From contig JALNWC010000089.1 in assembly GCA_023231075.1 (NCBI GenBank), positions 1 through 8,643 on the forward strand: DNA of 8,643 bases. The letters are read 5' to 3'. Shown one piece after another: positions 1-7,339 of this stretch. A model generated the notes under the pieces. It did no database searches. It was given only the letters and a program-made list of their open reading frames with translations, and was not told the origin of the DNA. The first letter of the stretch is position 1. The number at the start of each line of letters is the position of its first letter. Source of the stretch: Rhodoferax sp. GTDB taxonomy: Bacteria; Pseudomonadota; Gammaproteobacteria; Burkholderiales; Burkholderiaceae_C. The translations under genes were made by a program, and so were the position numbers.

Positions 1-159
1 CCAGCTGAGTTCAAAGGTGTATTCAAATCGCCGGATGCAGGCATCGCGCAGTTCTTCATCTTGCTGACCCGTGGCCTGCCAGCGGGTGACGGCCCGTTGC
101 AGGGATGCCAGGGCATCGTGAAAAGAGCTTAAGTCGAGGGTTGGCGGGCTGGGGTTCAT
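1..159 (-). CDS. HI0074-like nucleotidyltransferase substrate-binding (HEPN-fold) protein, N-terminal part only
   Basis: An ATG at 159 opens a minus-strand frame that stays open for 53 codons to the window edge, so the C-terminal part is missing. The visible residues include a helical ALASLQRAV stretch, then DEELRDACIRRFEYTFELSW near residues 34-53. This D-x-x-LRDA-x-I-RFE-TFEL pattern is what I recognise as the signature of the HI0074 family, small all-helical HEPN-fold proteins usually encoded next to a minimal nucleotidyltransferase (HI0073/MNT type). Such pairs are described as toxin-antitoxin-like modules in which the nucleotidyltransferase modifies the HEPN partner. The matching nucleotidyltransferase would be expected just beyond the left edge, which is inference. 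The start lies 10 nt after the stop of the preceding 167-codon gene, with only a weak ribosome site, so co-transcription with the cmr operon is plausible. The classic HEPN RNase motif R-x4-6-H is not in the visible part, so toxicity cannot be judged. Confidence 0.8.
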   Translation of the reverse strand, partial: MNPSPPTLDLSSFHDALASLQRAVTRWQATGQQDEELRDACIRRFEYTFELSW

Positions 160-169
160 CTTGAATTTT

Positions 170-673
170 TCATAAAGTTTGAGTGACATCGGCTTTGCGC
201 CTTGCTTCGACCAGCTCCAGCCATTGCGCCATTGGCACAAACTGCGGGCCGTCAGTCCACCTGATCCAGCCACCGATTTCGTTGGCAAGCTTTTGGCAGC
301 GCCGCAAAAGCCTGGGGTTGATTGCGTCGTAGCCAGGTGCCGGGCTGCCCAGCGTGATGGCGTTCCAGATGTTGAATTCGTTGTCGGCTACCCAGCTGGC
401 GCAAAGAGTCTCTTCGCTGATCTCGCTCATGCGGTCGAACAGGTCGAGCTGGGCATCGGTGAGGTAGGGGTAGGCCTCGGAATATTCGCCGGCTCCTGGG
501 GCTGGTGTCGTCGGTCTTTCTATCGGAATGTCATTCCAGCGTTCATCGTCCGGGTTGTCCCAGACGTGCATCATGCTTTCGATTTGAGCATTTTGCAGGT
601 CGCGCCATTCGAGCAGCTCTTGAGTGTTTAAGTCCTGTTTTGCAGGATCGTCGTCTGGTTTGAGATCGGGCAT
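170..673 (-). CDS. Hypothetical protein, 167 aa, downstream of cmr6
   Basis: I do not recognise this protein. The frame runs from ATG at 673 to TGA at 172-170. Residues 1-50 are acidic and polar with several tryptophans, 50-69 form a proline/glycine-rich linker, and 70-160 look like a compact domain. That domain carries SEETLCASWVADNEFNIW at about 86-103 and GGWIRW at about 134-139, followed by FVPMAQWLELVEAR. The aromatic-rich pattern looks like a real folded domain. No nuclease, CARF, membrane or signal-peptide motif is visible. It begins 29 nt after the cmr6 stop with no terminator-like hairpin between, and ends 10 nt before the HEPN gene, so it probably belongs to the same transcript. No strong Shine-Dalgarno precedes ATG 673, and ATGs at codons 34 and 35 are possible alternative starts; I kept the longest frame. 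It could be an accessory of the Cmr system, a partner of the downstream module, or an unrelated passenger. Confidence 0.72.
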   Translation of the reverse strand: MPDLKPDDDPAKQDLNTQELLEWRDLQNAQIESMMHVWDNPDDERWNDIPIERPTTPAPGAGEYSEAYPYLTDAQLDLFDRMSEISEETLCASWVADNEFNIWNAITLGSPAPGYDAINPRLLRRCQKLANEIGGWIRWTDGPQFVPMAQWLELVEARRKADVTQTL

Positions 674-702
674 GTTTTGGGCTGTGTTTCAACGTATCAG
701 GT

Positions 703-1857
703 TTACAAACACTTCATGACGGTCAAGGTGTCTTGATGGTCGTTGTCTTTGGCTGGATTCTTCTTCTCGGATTTTTCTTTCCATTTTTTGTTTTTGATCA
801 TCAATTGCTTGACGTGATGGGCGATTTCAGATCGAACATTACCGGCCCAAACAGCTTTTTTTAGTCCGCCCAGCAGGGCGCTGAGCTCAGGTTGGTTCTT
901 GTCCGCCCGTGCGTCCAGAAATTCTTGGGCAGCTCGCATGGCGGGGCTTAATTCCGACAATTTTCTGTCGCGTTCTTGTTGCTCAGTCTTTTGATGTTCA
1001 GCCTCTTGCACCGCTTTAAGTTCATTTTCGCGCTGGGTTTTGGCAACCGGGTCTTCTTCCATGGCGCCGTAGCCAACCGATGTTTTGGCACCAAAGCCCA
1101 GCCAGTCAAAAGCACGCGCCATGATTTTGGTCAGCAAAAGCTGCCATCGGTCAAAAGACACGAATTCATTCAGCAAGGCAGGTTCGCAGGTGACCACAAA
1201 GCGAAACTCTGAACCGGCTGCCACTGCCAGAAACGGAATCGGGTTGGGTTTTCCCGCATCATGCGGTGTGCCCTTGTTTTGAAAATAGTCGGTGAAATGC
1301 GGCGTCATGATTTCGACCGTCAAAAGCTCCCGGTCTTTGCCCGGTGCCGGAAACACATCCCAACAGGTCAGGGCACCACGGCGCGCATTGCGATCTTCTT
1401 CATGGCCAAACAGGGTTTTGATGACGGCTTGGTTAATGTCTTCATCACCCATAGCCGCCAGCTCTCGGGCGGCACTGCGCAGCACGCCTTTGACCCCGCT
1501 GCCTGCCAGATAGGGCAGGCCGTAGGGTGACAAAAAAGCAAAACCGTTTTCAACCGGATGCTCCAGACCCAATCCGGTGGCAAACGGTGCGGTCGATCTG
1601 GCTTCCATGACAAAACAAACGGCTTCGGGCAGTGCCTGGATTTGCGCCTGCTGGCGCTGGCGCAGGGCATGCAGCGGCTCAGCAGCGCTGCCGAGTTGGG
1701 TGCATTGGCGCAAAGCGGCTAATTTGCCGTTTTTGTCGAGCTGCCAGTCACCCTCGCGCCAGATGGGAAAGTAAAGATTGAAGCGGTGTCCAGGGGGGCA
1801 ATTGGCAAAATTACCAGCCCCATTCGACACATAGCTGGGAACGGCTGCGGCAACCAT
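703..1857 (-). CDS. cmr6: Type III-B CRISPR-Cas RAMP protein Cmr6 (Cas7-like), with long C-terminal extension
   Basis: Cmr6 is a Cas7-like RAMP subunit that caps the crRNA 3' end of the Cmr complex together with Cmr1. The 384-residue frame shows the family signature TGLGLEHPVENG at 94-105, then GLPYLAGSGVKGVLR around 113-127, and a glycine-rich loop GFGAKTSVGYG at 254-264, after which the RAMP core ends. Residues 267-384 are an extra segment: a charged, coiled-coil-prone stretch at about 273-300, a helical part at 303-352, and a tail at 355-370 in which 8 of 16 residues are lysine. By my recollection the core alone is close to the usual family size; longer proteobacterial versions exist. The ATG directly abuts the cmr5 stop (TAAATG), with GGAG 9 nt upstream inside cmr5, so translation is likely coupled. 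The 3' part is A-rich on the coding strand, including a run of seven A at 862-856, unlike the GC-rich remainder. Confidence 0.96.
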   Translation of the reverse strand: MVAAAVPSYVSNGAGNFANCPPGHRFNLYFPIWREGDWQLDKNGKLAALRQCTQLGSAAEPLHALRQRQQAQIQALPEAVCFVMEARSTAPFATGLGLEHPVENGFAFLSPYGLPYLAGSGVKGVLRSAARELAAMGDEDINQAVIKTLFGHEEDRNARRGALTCWDVFPAPGKDRELLTVEIMTPHFTDYFQNKGTPHDAGKPNPIPFLAVAAGSEFRFVVTCEPALLNEFVSFDRWQLLLTKIMARAFDWLGFGAKTSVGYGAMEEDPVAKTQRENELKAVQEAEHQKTEQQERDRKLSELSPAMRAAQEFLDARADKNQPELSALLGGLKKAVWAGNVRSEIAHHVKQLMIKNKKWKEKSEKKNPAKDNDHQDTLTVMKCL

Positions 1858-2220
1858 TTAGCTGGACTCCACGGCGTCTGCAAACTGGCGCAGCCATTTG
1901 AGCATGGCAAGCACTTCGTCGGTGGCACGCATGTATTCTTGCGAAGGTGCCCCAAAAAAGGCTGTCATGGCTGCGCTGAAATTGTTGGGAACGAGCTTGC
2001 GCTCAGCCAACCACTGCAACATGTCGGCCAACAACAGCTCGGCAGGCTTTTTGTTGGCCCCTGTGCGGGATTGGTAATGGGCCAGCGCTGGCATCAGGCC
2101 ATTGCCCATGATGAGCGCCGGCGCTCCTTTTGCCAGCTCGCGGTAGCCATCCACCAAGGCATTGCGGCTGGCGCAGCCCCACGCAAACTGGGCGCGTTGC
2201 TGATCAAGTGTCTGAGTCAT
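1858..2220 (-). CDS. cmr5: Type III-B CRISPR-Cas small subunit Cmr5 (Cas11)
   Basis: Cmr5 is the small, all-helical Cas11-type subunit that lines the belly of the Cmr complex next to the Cmr4 filament and helps hold the guide-target duplex. The 120-residue frame is typical in length. It shows the family pattern LDQQRAQFAW near the N-terminus, YRELAKGAPALIMGNGLMPAL at about 26-46, ADMLQWL in the middle, and YMRATDEVLAMLKWLRQFADA near the C-terminus. The start is unambiguous: ATG at 2220 immediately follows the cmr4 TAA, and a good Shine-Dalgarno (GGAAGGTGG) lies inside the end of cmr4. Its own TAA touches the ATG of cmr6. These zero-gap junctions fit coupled translation of cmr4, cmr5 and cmr6. 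Nothing is truncated. Confidence 0.97.
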   Translation of the reverse strand: MTQTLDQQRAQFAWGCASRNALVDGYRELAKGAPALIMGNGLMPALAHYQSRTGANKKPAELLLADMLQWLAERKLVPNNFSAAMTAFFGAPSQEYMRATDEVLAMLKWLRQFADAVESS

Positions 2221-3156
2221 TTAAGCCACCTTCCCAGTTATATGCACGACGATCAGCCCGCGCCCGGTGGTTGCGTCGCCACCCACTTGCAGCAGGCGGT
2301 CAGCCAGTCCATGTCTTGCCTGGTCTTCACCTGTGCCATCTTGCAGCACTGTATCCAGTATCCAGCGGGCATCCTTAAGGTCGTTCGCGTCTTTAGCCTT
2401 GGTTCTTTCGACGCTGGCCAGCACCAGCCCGGCCAGCAAAGACTCCGGTGGCAAATTCTCGGTGTAAAAAAGCGCACCTTTGGCAGCAGTACCCGTGTCG
2501 TCATCAATCCTGACGTGCGCTTCAACCACCGTGGCATGGTGTACAAAGTGATCGAACTCTGTGTCGGATAAGACCATCAGGTCAGCCTTGAGCTTGTCGC
2601 GAAAGAAGGTGTGTTCGTCACCAGGCGGTAATGCATGGGTCGCCAGCCAGGTCGCAATGGCCTTGACCGCTGGATCTTCTGTGGCCGCAAAATCAAACGC
2701 CTCCAGAATCAGCCGATCATTGACCACGGCGCTGACTGGGCCACTGCTGGCACTCTTGACGCTGCCAACCCCCACCTGGGGCACGCTCCACGCGGCCTGA
2801 TCCCCGGCCAGCCGCTTCAGGCGGGCCAGCGCGGTCGGGCAGGTGGCATAGACAAAGGTGTTTCTCAGGGATCGCACTGGGAATGCCACCAGCGCCGCAT
2901 CGGTAAATGCAATTGCCCCGGCATGTTCCGATGCATCACGATCAGGGCCAAAGATGCGTTTGATCAGATCTTTGTCGGCCCAAGTGCGAGCGAAATGGTG
3001 TCGCACCGCCCCCTTGAGGCCAGACCCGGCAATCAAGGGATGACCGGTATGGACTTCACGTTGAATCGGATTGTCGATGGCGCCCACCGCCTGTCCTGCA
3101 CCCATGTGAACCGGGCTGACGCAGGTGTAAAAAACGAGTTGTTTTGCTTGAAACAT
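2221..3156 (-). CDS. cmr4: Type III-B CRISPR-Cas RAMP nuclease Cmr4 (Cas7 backbone)
   Basis: Cmr4 is the repeated backbone subunit of the Cmr complex and its target-RNA endonuclease, cutting at 6-nt intervals along the guide. The 311-residue protein carries the N-terminal signature SPVHMGAGQAVGAIDNPIQR at 14-33. Asp28 aligns by context with the catalytic aspartate known in archaeal Cmr4 (Asp26 in Pyrococcus), and His17 is also kept, so RNA cleavage should be intact. GSGLKGAVR at 44-52 and the C-terminal glycine loop GGDATTGRG at 292-300 are normal RAMP features. I chose ATG 3156, not the upstream in-frame ATG at 3270, because AGAGGA lies 4 nt before it, the protein then begins like the family, and the extra 38 residues would overlap the cmr3 end with a proline/arginine-rich, non-family sequence. 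The gene starts 17 nt after the cmr3 stop and ends in TAA touching cmr5. Confidence 0.97.
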   Translation of the reverse strand: MFQAKQLVFYTCVSPVHMGAGQAVGAIDNPIQREVHTGHPLIAGSGLKGAVRHHFARTWADKDLIKRIFGPDRDASEHAGAIAFTDAALVAFPVRSLRNTFVYATCPTALARLKRLAGDQAAWSVPQVGVGSVKSASSGPVSAVVNDRLILEAFDFAATEDPAVKAIATWLATHALPPGDEHTFFRDKLKADLMVLSDTEFDHFVHHATVVEAHVRIDDDTGTAAKGALFYTENLPPESLLAGLVLASVERTKAKDANDLKDARWILDTVLQDGTGEDQARHGLADRLLQVGGDATTGRGLIVVHITGKVA

Positions 3157-3166
3157 GGTGTCCTCT
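3157..3166 (-). promoter_or_regulatory. Ribosome binding site deciding the cmr4 start
   Basis: The coding strand reads AGAGGACACC directly before ATG 3156, in the 17-nt spacer after the cmr3 stop. This is the clearest Shine-Dalgarno inside the operon. It supports the shorter Cmr4 start over the longer in-frame one at 3270, and suggests strong independent initiation for the subunit needed in several copies per complex. The link to dosage is inference. Confidence 0.7.
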
Positions 3167-3173
3167 TTGGTGG

Positions 3174-4367
3174 TCAATTGTTGTGCCAGGTGGCCAGTAA
3201 GGCCTGGTTGAATCCTTCGGCGCGGCGCTGCAGGTCGGGATGATCGCCCCAAAGGCCCTGTTTGACCCATGCGGCAAGCTTGTCGCGGTCGCCGGTAAGT
3301 TCGTCAAACCAATAAACACTGCCGGTGGGTGCTACACGTTGCGCGGATTTGGGTTGCCAGTTGGCCAGATCCCAGCCAGAAACCACGTCATTGCGGCCAA
3401 CGGCAGCGCAGGCCAGGCGAGCGCTGAAGCCATCGCCGTTCAGGCGGTAACCACCATCGGGTTGCCGCGTGACCCGCTCTGGCAGCCAGCCTCCGGTAAA
3501 GATGCCGGGCGTGGTCAAAATCAGCCTGAACCCACTGCCCGGCCAAAGTGGCGGTGCGGCGGGCAATTCGTAGCCCTGCTGGCGGCTGAAACGCGCCCCT
3601 TTGCCGTCGCCACCCAGGCGAAGCAAACCAGTGGCTGGCAATTGATCGTGGTCGCCTTCGATGCCGATCAGAAAACCGGCACCCCGGCAAAACGACACTG
3701 CCTCTGTGGTGTAGAGCGCGCCATTTTGGGCGGTTCCGCTGTGTGTATCCAGCGCGATGCCAAGGCGGACTTCACGTTTGAAGAGTGCCTCTGTTTTGAT
3801 GACATCTTTGGGCAGCATACCGGCCTGGTGTTGCGCCATGCCAGCGTCGCTGAGCCAGCGGCCGGACACTGGCTTGACTTGTTTGCCCAGCCGCAGCATG
3901 GCCGTGCTTGGCAGCTCGCCCGATGCGTGCTGCCCGATAGGCAGTGGCGCTGGCTCAAGCGCTACCAGCGGCGCAACGCCCGCATCTTCAAAAGCAGCCA
4001 GATCGGCAGGCAGCGGCAGCAGGGCCGAGACACGCCCATCTATCCCTTTTGCAAGCGACAGCCAAGTAATGCGAAAGTCACCAGGTTCAGCAGGCGTACC
4101 CAGCGCGGCAAACAAGGCATCGCTCAGAAGTTGGCGCATTTGCGCTTGACGTGCATCACTTGCCAACATCGGGTCAGTGCCAATAGCCACAAAGCGCGAC
4201 AACATCTGTGCATCTTGGCCCAGCAATGCTGAGCGAAAGGCACCGGCAAACAAGGATGGCCAGGGCGGCATGATTGCTTCGCCGTGTTGACCATCGCCAC
4301 CGAATGACTTGTTGCCACGGATCATCAGCACGTCCAGTGGCTCGACAAAATAGTAGTTGGTATGCAT
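3174..4367 (-). CDS. cmr3: Type III-B CRISPR-Cas RAMP protein Cmr3 (Cas5-like)
   Basis: Cmr3 is the Cas5-like subunit that binds the 5' repeat-derived handle of the crRNA and contacts Cas10. The 397-residue protein starts with the family hallmark EPLDVLMIRGNKSFGG at 9-24, followed by MPPWPSLFAGAFRSALL at 33-49. A glycine-rich PGIFTGGW segment at 287-294 and a C-terminal VYWFDEL strand with a WVKQGLWGDH segment complete the pattern. Length is in the usual range for bacterial Cmr3. The ATG at 4367 comes 3 nt after the cas10 stop; an AGGA lies about 12 nt upstream inside cas10, so initiation is probably coupled to cas10 translation. No frame disruption is seen. Confidence 0.96.
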   Translation of the reverse strand: MHTNYYFVEPLDVLMIRGNKSFGGDGQHGEAIMPPWPSLFAGAFRSALLGQDAQMLSRFVAIGTDPMLASDARQAQMRQLLSDALFAALGTPAEPGDFRITWLSLAKGIDGRVSALLPLPADLAAFEDAGVAPLVALEPAPLPIGQHASGELPSTAMLRLGKQVKPVSGRWLSDAGMAQHQAGMLPKDVIKTEALFKREVRLGIALDTHSGTAQNGALYTTEAVSFCRGAGFLIGIEGDHDQLPATGLLRLGGDGKGARFSRQQGYELPAAPPLWPGSGFRLILTTPGIFTGGWLPERVTRQPDGGYRLNGDGFSARLACAAVGRNDVVSGWDLANWQPKSAQRVAPTGSVYWFDELTGDRDKLAAWVKQGLWGDHPDLQRRAEGFNQALLATWHNN

Positions 4368-4370
4368 GGT

Positions 4371-7337
4371 TCAGGTGTCCTGGCTGAAAGCGCGGCCTTC
4401 GCGGGCAAAAAATTCGGAGGTGACCAGCAGGTTCTCCAACACTCGCGCAGTTTCGGCCGGTTGGCTACTTTCGCGGCAGGCCAGCGCGACAAACTCTGCG
4501 GCATGGTGCGTGACGCCACCTTGCTTTTGCAGTTGAAATGCCAGATTGGTCGCCACCATCTGCTGCCAGGTCTGATCTTGTGCAACAGCATCCGGCGCTG
4601 GACGTTCTGGCAAACCTGCCAGCCATTCGGTCGTGTTGTAGACCGCCCGCCGCGACACGCCCGGCTGGGCCAGGGTTTGTGCAAAACGCAACATCAAGCC
4701 CAGAGCGGTTTCACTGAGTGGCGGCGGACTGCTGGCTTGCGGCCAGAATTTACTGGTGACGCTGACCTCGCCGCCGCCACGCTTTATGACACGCAGGCAG
4801 AAGGCGTTTCGGCCATGGTCTTTGGCCTTTTTTTCTGCGCTGCGCAATTGCCGCAGGACGGCCGACAAGGGCGCCTGGTGGTGTGCCACGATGGCTCCCA
4901 TCGAGGCTGTGGCTGCACTGCCCATCATCAGCATCAACCGCCCTTTCAAATGCACAAAGCCTTTGCCGAGTTGCAAGCCCTTGAGGTCGACATCGCCCGG
5001 CACACCTTCCATGCTGCCCAGGCCGCTGTAGGCTGCCCGCAGCAGCAGCATGGCAGGCAGCAAATCGTCCAGCGACACCATGGCCAGCACATCATCGCCG
5101 CCAGCGTAAATCAGCTTGCCCTTGAATACGTCTTCAACAATGTGCCGAGCAACGTGGGTCGAAAAATCGTTCAGTACCTTTGAAATTGCGGCATGGCGGG
5201 CAGGTGAGGCCGGGCGGTACGACTTCAGGTAGTTGGCAATATCAGGTTCGTGACCAAATTGTTGTCTCACCGAAGCGCGTACCTGCGGGTGCCAGGTGTC
5301 GGCAAATGTGCGACGGTATTCGTCTTCGTTACCTGCCATCCAGGCACCCATGCGGTCACCGTCCATCTGGATCAGGGCGTAATAAGTTTCAGGTTTTGCC
5401 CCTAGCAACGCTTCAAGCTGGCGCGTTAAAAGGCGGTTTTCGCCATCCTCGCCGTCACCGTGCGCAGCGTCCAAGGCCGCGGGAATCCGCTTCAGCGCAA
5501 AAGCGACGTTGTCGCCACCAGCCTTGCGGGCACGTTCGTGCAACGACTTGGGTAGTGTCACCGGTTCGTGCTGTGCCAGATTGTGGTCGCGTGAAAATTG
5601 GCTTAGCTTTTGAAGCAGGGCTGGGTCCGGCTTGTCCAGCAAGTGCCCCATCGAACTGGCCAGCGCCATGGTGTGCGTGCTGATGATGAAACGGTCCGGC
5701 TTTGCGTCCAGAAACGCCTTGACCTGCTCAACAAACAGGGTGGGCCAAAGTCGCTTGAGCGTGGCCAGCGCGCCCAGATGTTCGCCGGCCTTGATGCCAA
5801 ACTGCCCGACAACCCTGGTCCAGGCGGATTGCTCTTTTTGTGTCACGTAAGCACGCGAAAACAGATCGGGATCATCGGTCAGCCATTCATGTTCTCCGGT
5901 CAATGTGCAGCGGTAGCCGGTCTGGGGCAGTGCGGCAAAGGTACGCAAGGACTTGGCAGCAGCTAGCGAGCGCTCGGCCAGTTCATGCACTGCCGGGTAG
6001 AGCAGCCCCGGATTGGGCACAAAAAATGACTCACCTGTGGATAACTTCAAATTGCGAAATACCCGCTTTTTCCCAACCCGTTGCACCACATCCGCATTGG
6101 CCACCAGTTTCCAGAGTGGGTCGGCAAAAAAGCCGGGTGCCGCGTCAGCCACCGGGTAATAAGCCGCCAGCGCCTTTTCCAGGTCGTCTGGCACAGGAAA
6201 GCCGTTGACATCCGTTTCCAGCGGCCAGGCAGCCACCGACCAATGCACTTCGGGGAAGCCGTTCAACTGGGCCGCAATTTGTTTGCGCCAATGGGCGCTG
6301 TCGCTGGTATCGCCGCTGGCTGCATCAAACACCTGCCGACCCGCCTCAACGGCCCAGGTCAGGGCGGCCTCGCGGACGGCATCAGTCACCGCTTGCGCGA
6401 GTGCTTTGGCGCGACTGGCGGGCACGATGGCCATGAACTTGTTGGGCAAGGTGGCCGCAAACAGCGGGTTGGCATCGCTGACCGAGTTCAGCCACTCGAC
6501 ATGGATGGCCTGAAATCGCTGTTTCCAGGCGGCGCGGCGCTGTTCAGGCACCGACTCCAGCAACCAGCGATCCACTGTAGCGACCCCGCGCAAATGCGGG
6601 AACAACACAGCATCCGGCCCCAGTGCCTCGCAGATAACTTTCAGGCCTTGCCACACCAGCGACGACAACAGGTGCGAGCCTGCCCACAAGTCAGACGTTG
6701 ACCGTGCCTGGGCAATAAAGCCCTGCACTGGTCCAAAACTCATCGTGAGCAAAGCGGGCTGGTCATCGGCCATGGCACCGGCTAGCGCCGAGACGATGTC
6801 CAGATGCGACCAGATGGTGTGGTCCGGCACGCGGGTGTCGGCTGGCAGCAGCCGCCAGAGTTCGCCCAGTTCAGGCGAAACCAATTGCGGCTCTGGCCCA
6901 AAACGCCAAAAAGCAAGTTGCGTCCACCGGTGGTCGGGTGCGCCAGTGGCATCGGTTTCAATCAGCGACTGAAAGTGGTCTAGACTGACATGACGAATAT
7001 GCGGGCCGGCAATGTCGGTCAGCTTGCCCAGCGCTATTTCCTCGCCCGACAGCGGGTGAATCAGCACCGGCGTTTCAACAAAGCGTACATTGGCCCAGGC
7101 GGGGCGCGGTTTGCCGTCTTCGCAGGGCCAATTGGGGCGGTCAGCGGCGGCAGCGTAGTGGTCAGCCAGCTTATCAAAGTCGGGTTTTTTAATGCCGAGT
7201 TGATGGCGAAGTTCGGCCACCGAGCCATCTTCGTGACCGATGCGCTGGCCTTTGTTGTCTACATCGCGCATCAACACCAGGGCTTTTTCAGCCGGGTCGT
7301 GCAGCCAGGCGGCGAGTTTCTTTTTCCAGAGATTCAT
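4371..7337 (-). CDS. cas10: Type III-B CRISPR-Cas large subunit Cas10/Cmr2, with HD and GGDD motifs
   Basis: Cas10 is the large subunit of the Cmr complex and, on binding target RNA, its cyclic-oligoadenylate synthase. The 988-residue protein has an N-terminal HD-type region with LHDPAEKAL (His13-Asp14) and WSHLDIVSALA (His178, Asp180). Palm 1 begins with MSFGPVQGFIAQARSTSDLW from Met199. Palm 2 has MDGDRMGAW from Met658, whose aspartates should bind metal, and the catalytic hairpin YAGGDDVLAM with Gly746-Gly747-Asp748-Asp749. The cyclase site is therefore intact; whether the HD region cleaves DNA cannot be told. In the region where many Cmr2 proteins have a zinc-binding CxxC, this one reads CTLTGEHEW at Cys477, and no other CxxC pair exists in the protein. 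It begins 2 nt after the cmr1 stop without a strong ribosome site, implying coupling, and ends 3 nt before cmr3. Confidence 0.97.
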   Translation of the reverse strand: MNLWKKKLAAWLHDPAEKALVLMRDVDNKGQRIGHEDGSVAELRHQLGIKKPDFDKLADHYAAAADRPNWPCEDGKPRPAWANVRFVETPVLIHPLSGEEIALGKLTDIAGPHIRHVSLDHFQSLIETDATGAPDHRWTQLAFWRFGPEPQLVSPELGELWRLLPADTRVPDHTIWSHLDIVSALAGAMADDQPALLTMSFGPVQGFIAQARSTSDLWAGSHLLSSLVWQGLKVICEALGPDAVLFPHLRGVATVDRWLLESVPEQRRAAWKQRFQAIHVEWLNSVSDANPLFAATLPNKFMAIVPASRAKALAQAVTDAVREAALTWAVEAGRQVFDAASGDTSDSAHWRKQIAAQLNGFPEVHWSVAAWPLETDVNGFPVPDDLEKALAAYYPVADAAPGFFADPLWKLVANADVVQRVGKKRVFRNLKLSTGESFFVPNPGLLYPAVHELAERSLAAAKSLRTFAALPQTGYRCTLTGEHEWLTDDPDLFSRAYVTQKEQSAWTRVVGQFGIKAGEHLGALATLKRLWPTLFVEQVKAFLDAKPDRFIISTHTMALASSMGHLLDKPDPALLQKLSQFSRDHNLAQHEPVTLPKSLHERARKAGGDNVAFALKRIPAALDAAHGDGEDGENRLLTRQLEALLGAKPETYYALIQMDGDRMGAWMAGNEDEYRRTFADTWHPQVRASVRQQFGHEPDIANYLKSYRPASPARHAAISKVLNDFSTHVARHIVEDVFKGKLIYAGGDDVLAMVSLDDLLPAMLLLRAAYSGLGSMEGVPGDVDLKGLQLGKGFVHLKGRLMLMMGSAATASMGAIVAHHQAPLSAVLRQLRSAEKKAKDHGRNAFCLRVIKRGGGEVSVTSKFWPQASSPPPLSETALGLMLRFAQTLAQPGVSRRAVYNTTEWLAGLPERPAPDAVAQDQTWQQMVATNLAFQLQKQGGVTHHAAEFVALACRESSQPAETARVLENLLVTSEFFAREGRAFSQDT

Positions 7338-7339
7338 GG

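Noticed and set aside
674..702. Terminator or promoter between cmr6 and the 167-aa gene
   Set aside because: The 29-nt spacer has no hairpin and no recognisable -35/-10 pair.
3157..3270. N-terminal 38-codon extension of cmr4 from ATG 3270
   Set aside because: It would overlap the end of cmr3, is proline/arginine-rich without family similarity, and a good ribosome site precedes ATG 3156.
3240..4232. A 330-codon plus-strand open frame opposite cmr3
   Set aside because: It is antisense to a well-supported cmr3, has no family resemblance and reflects GC-rich codon bias. The same applies to the plus-strand frames at 1786-2571 and 4362-5183.
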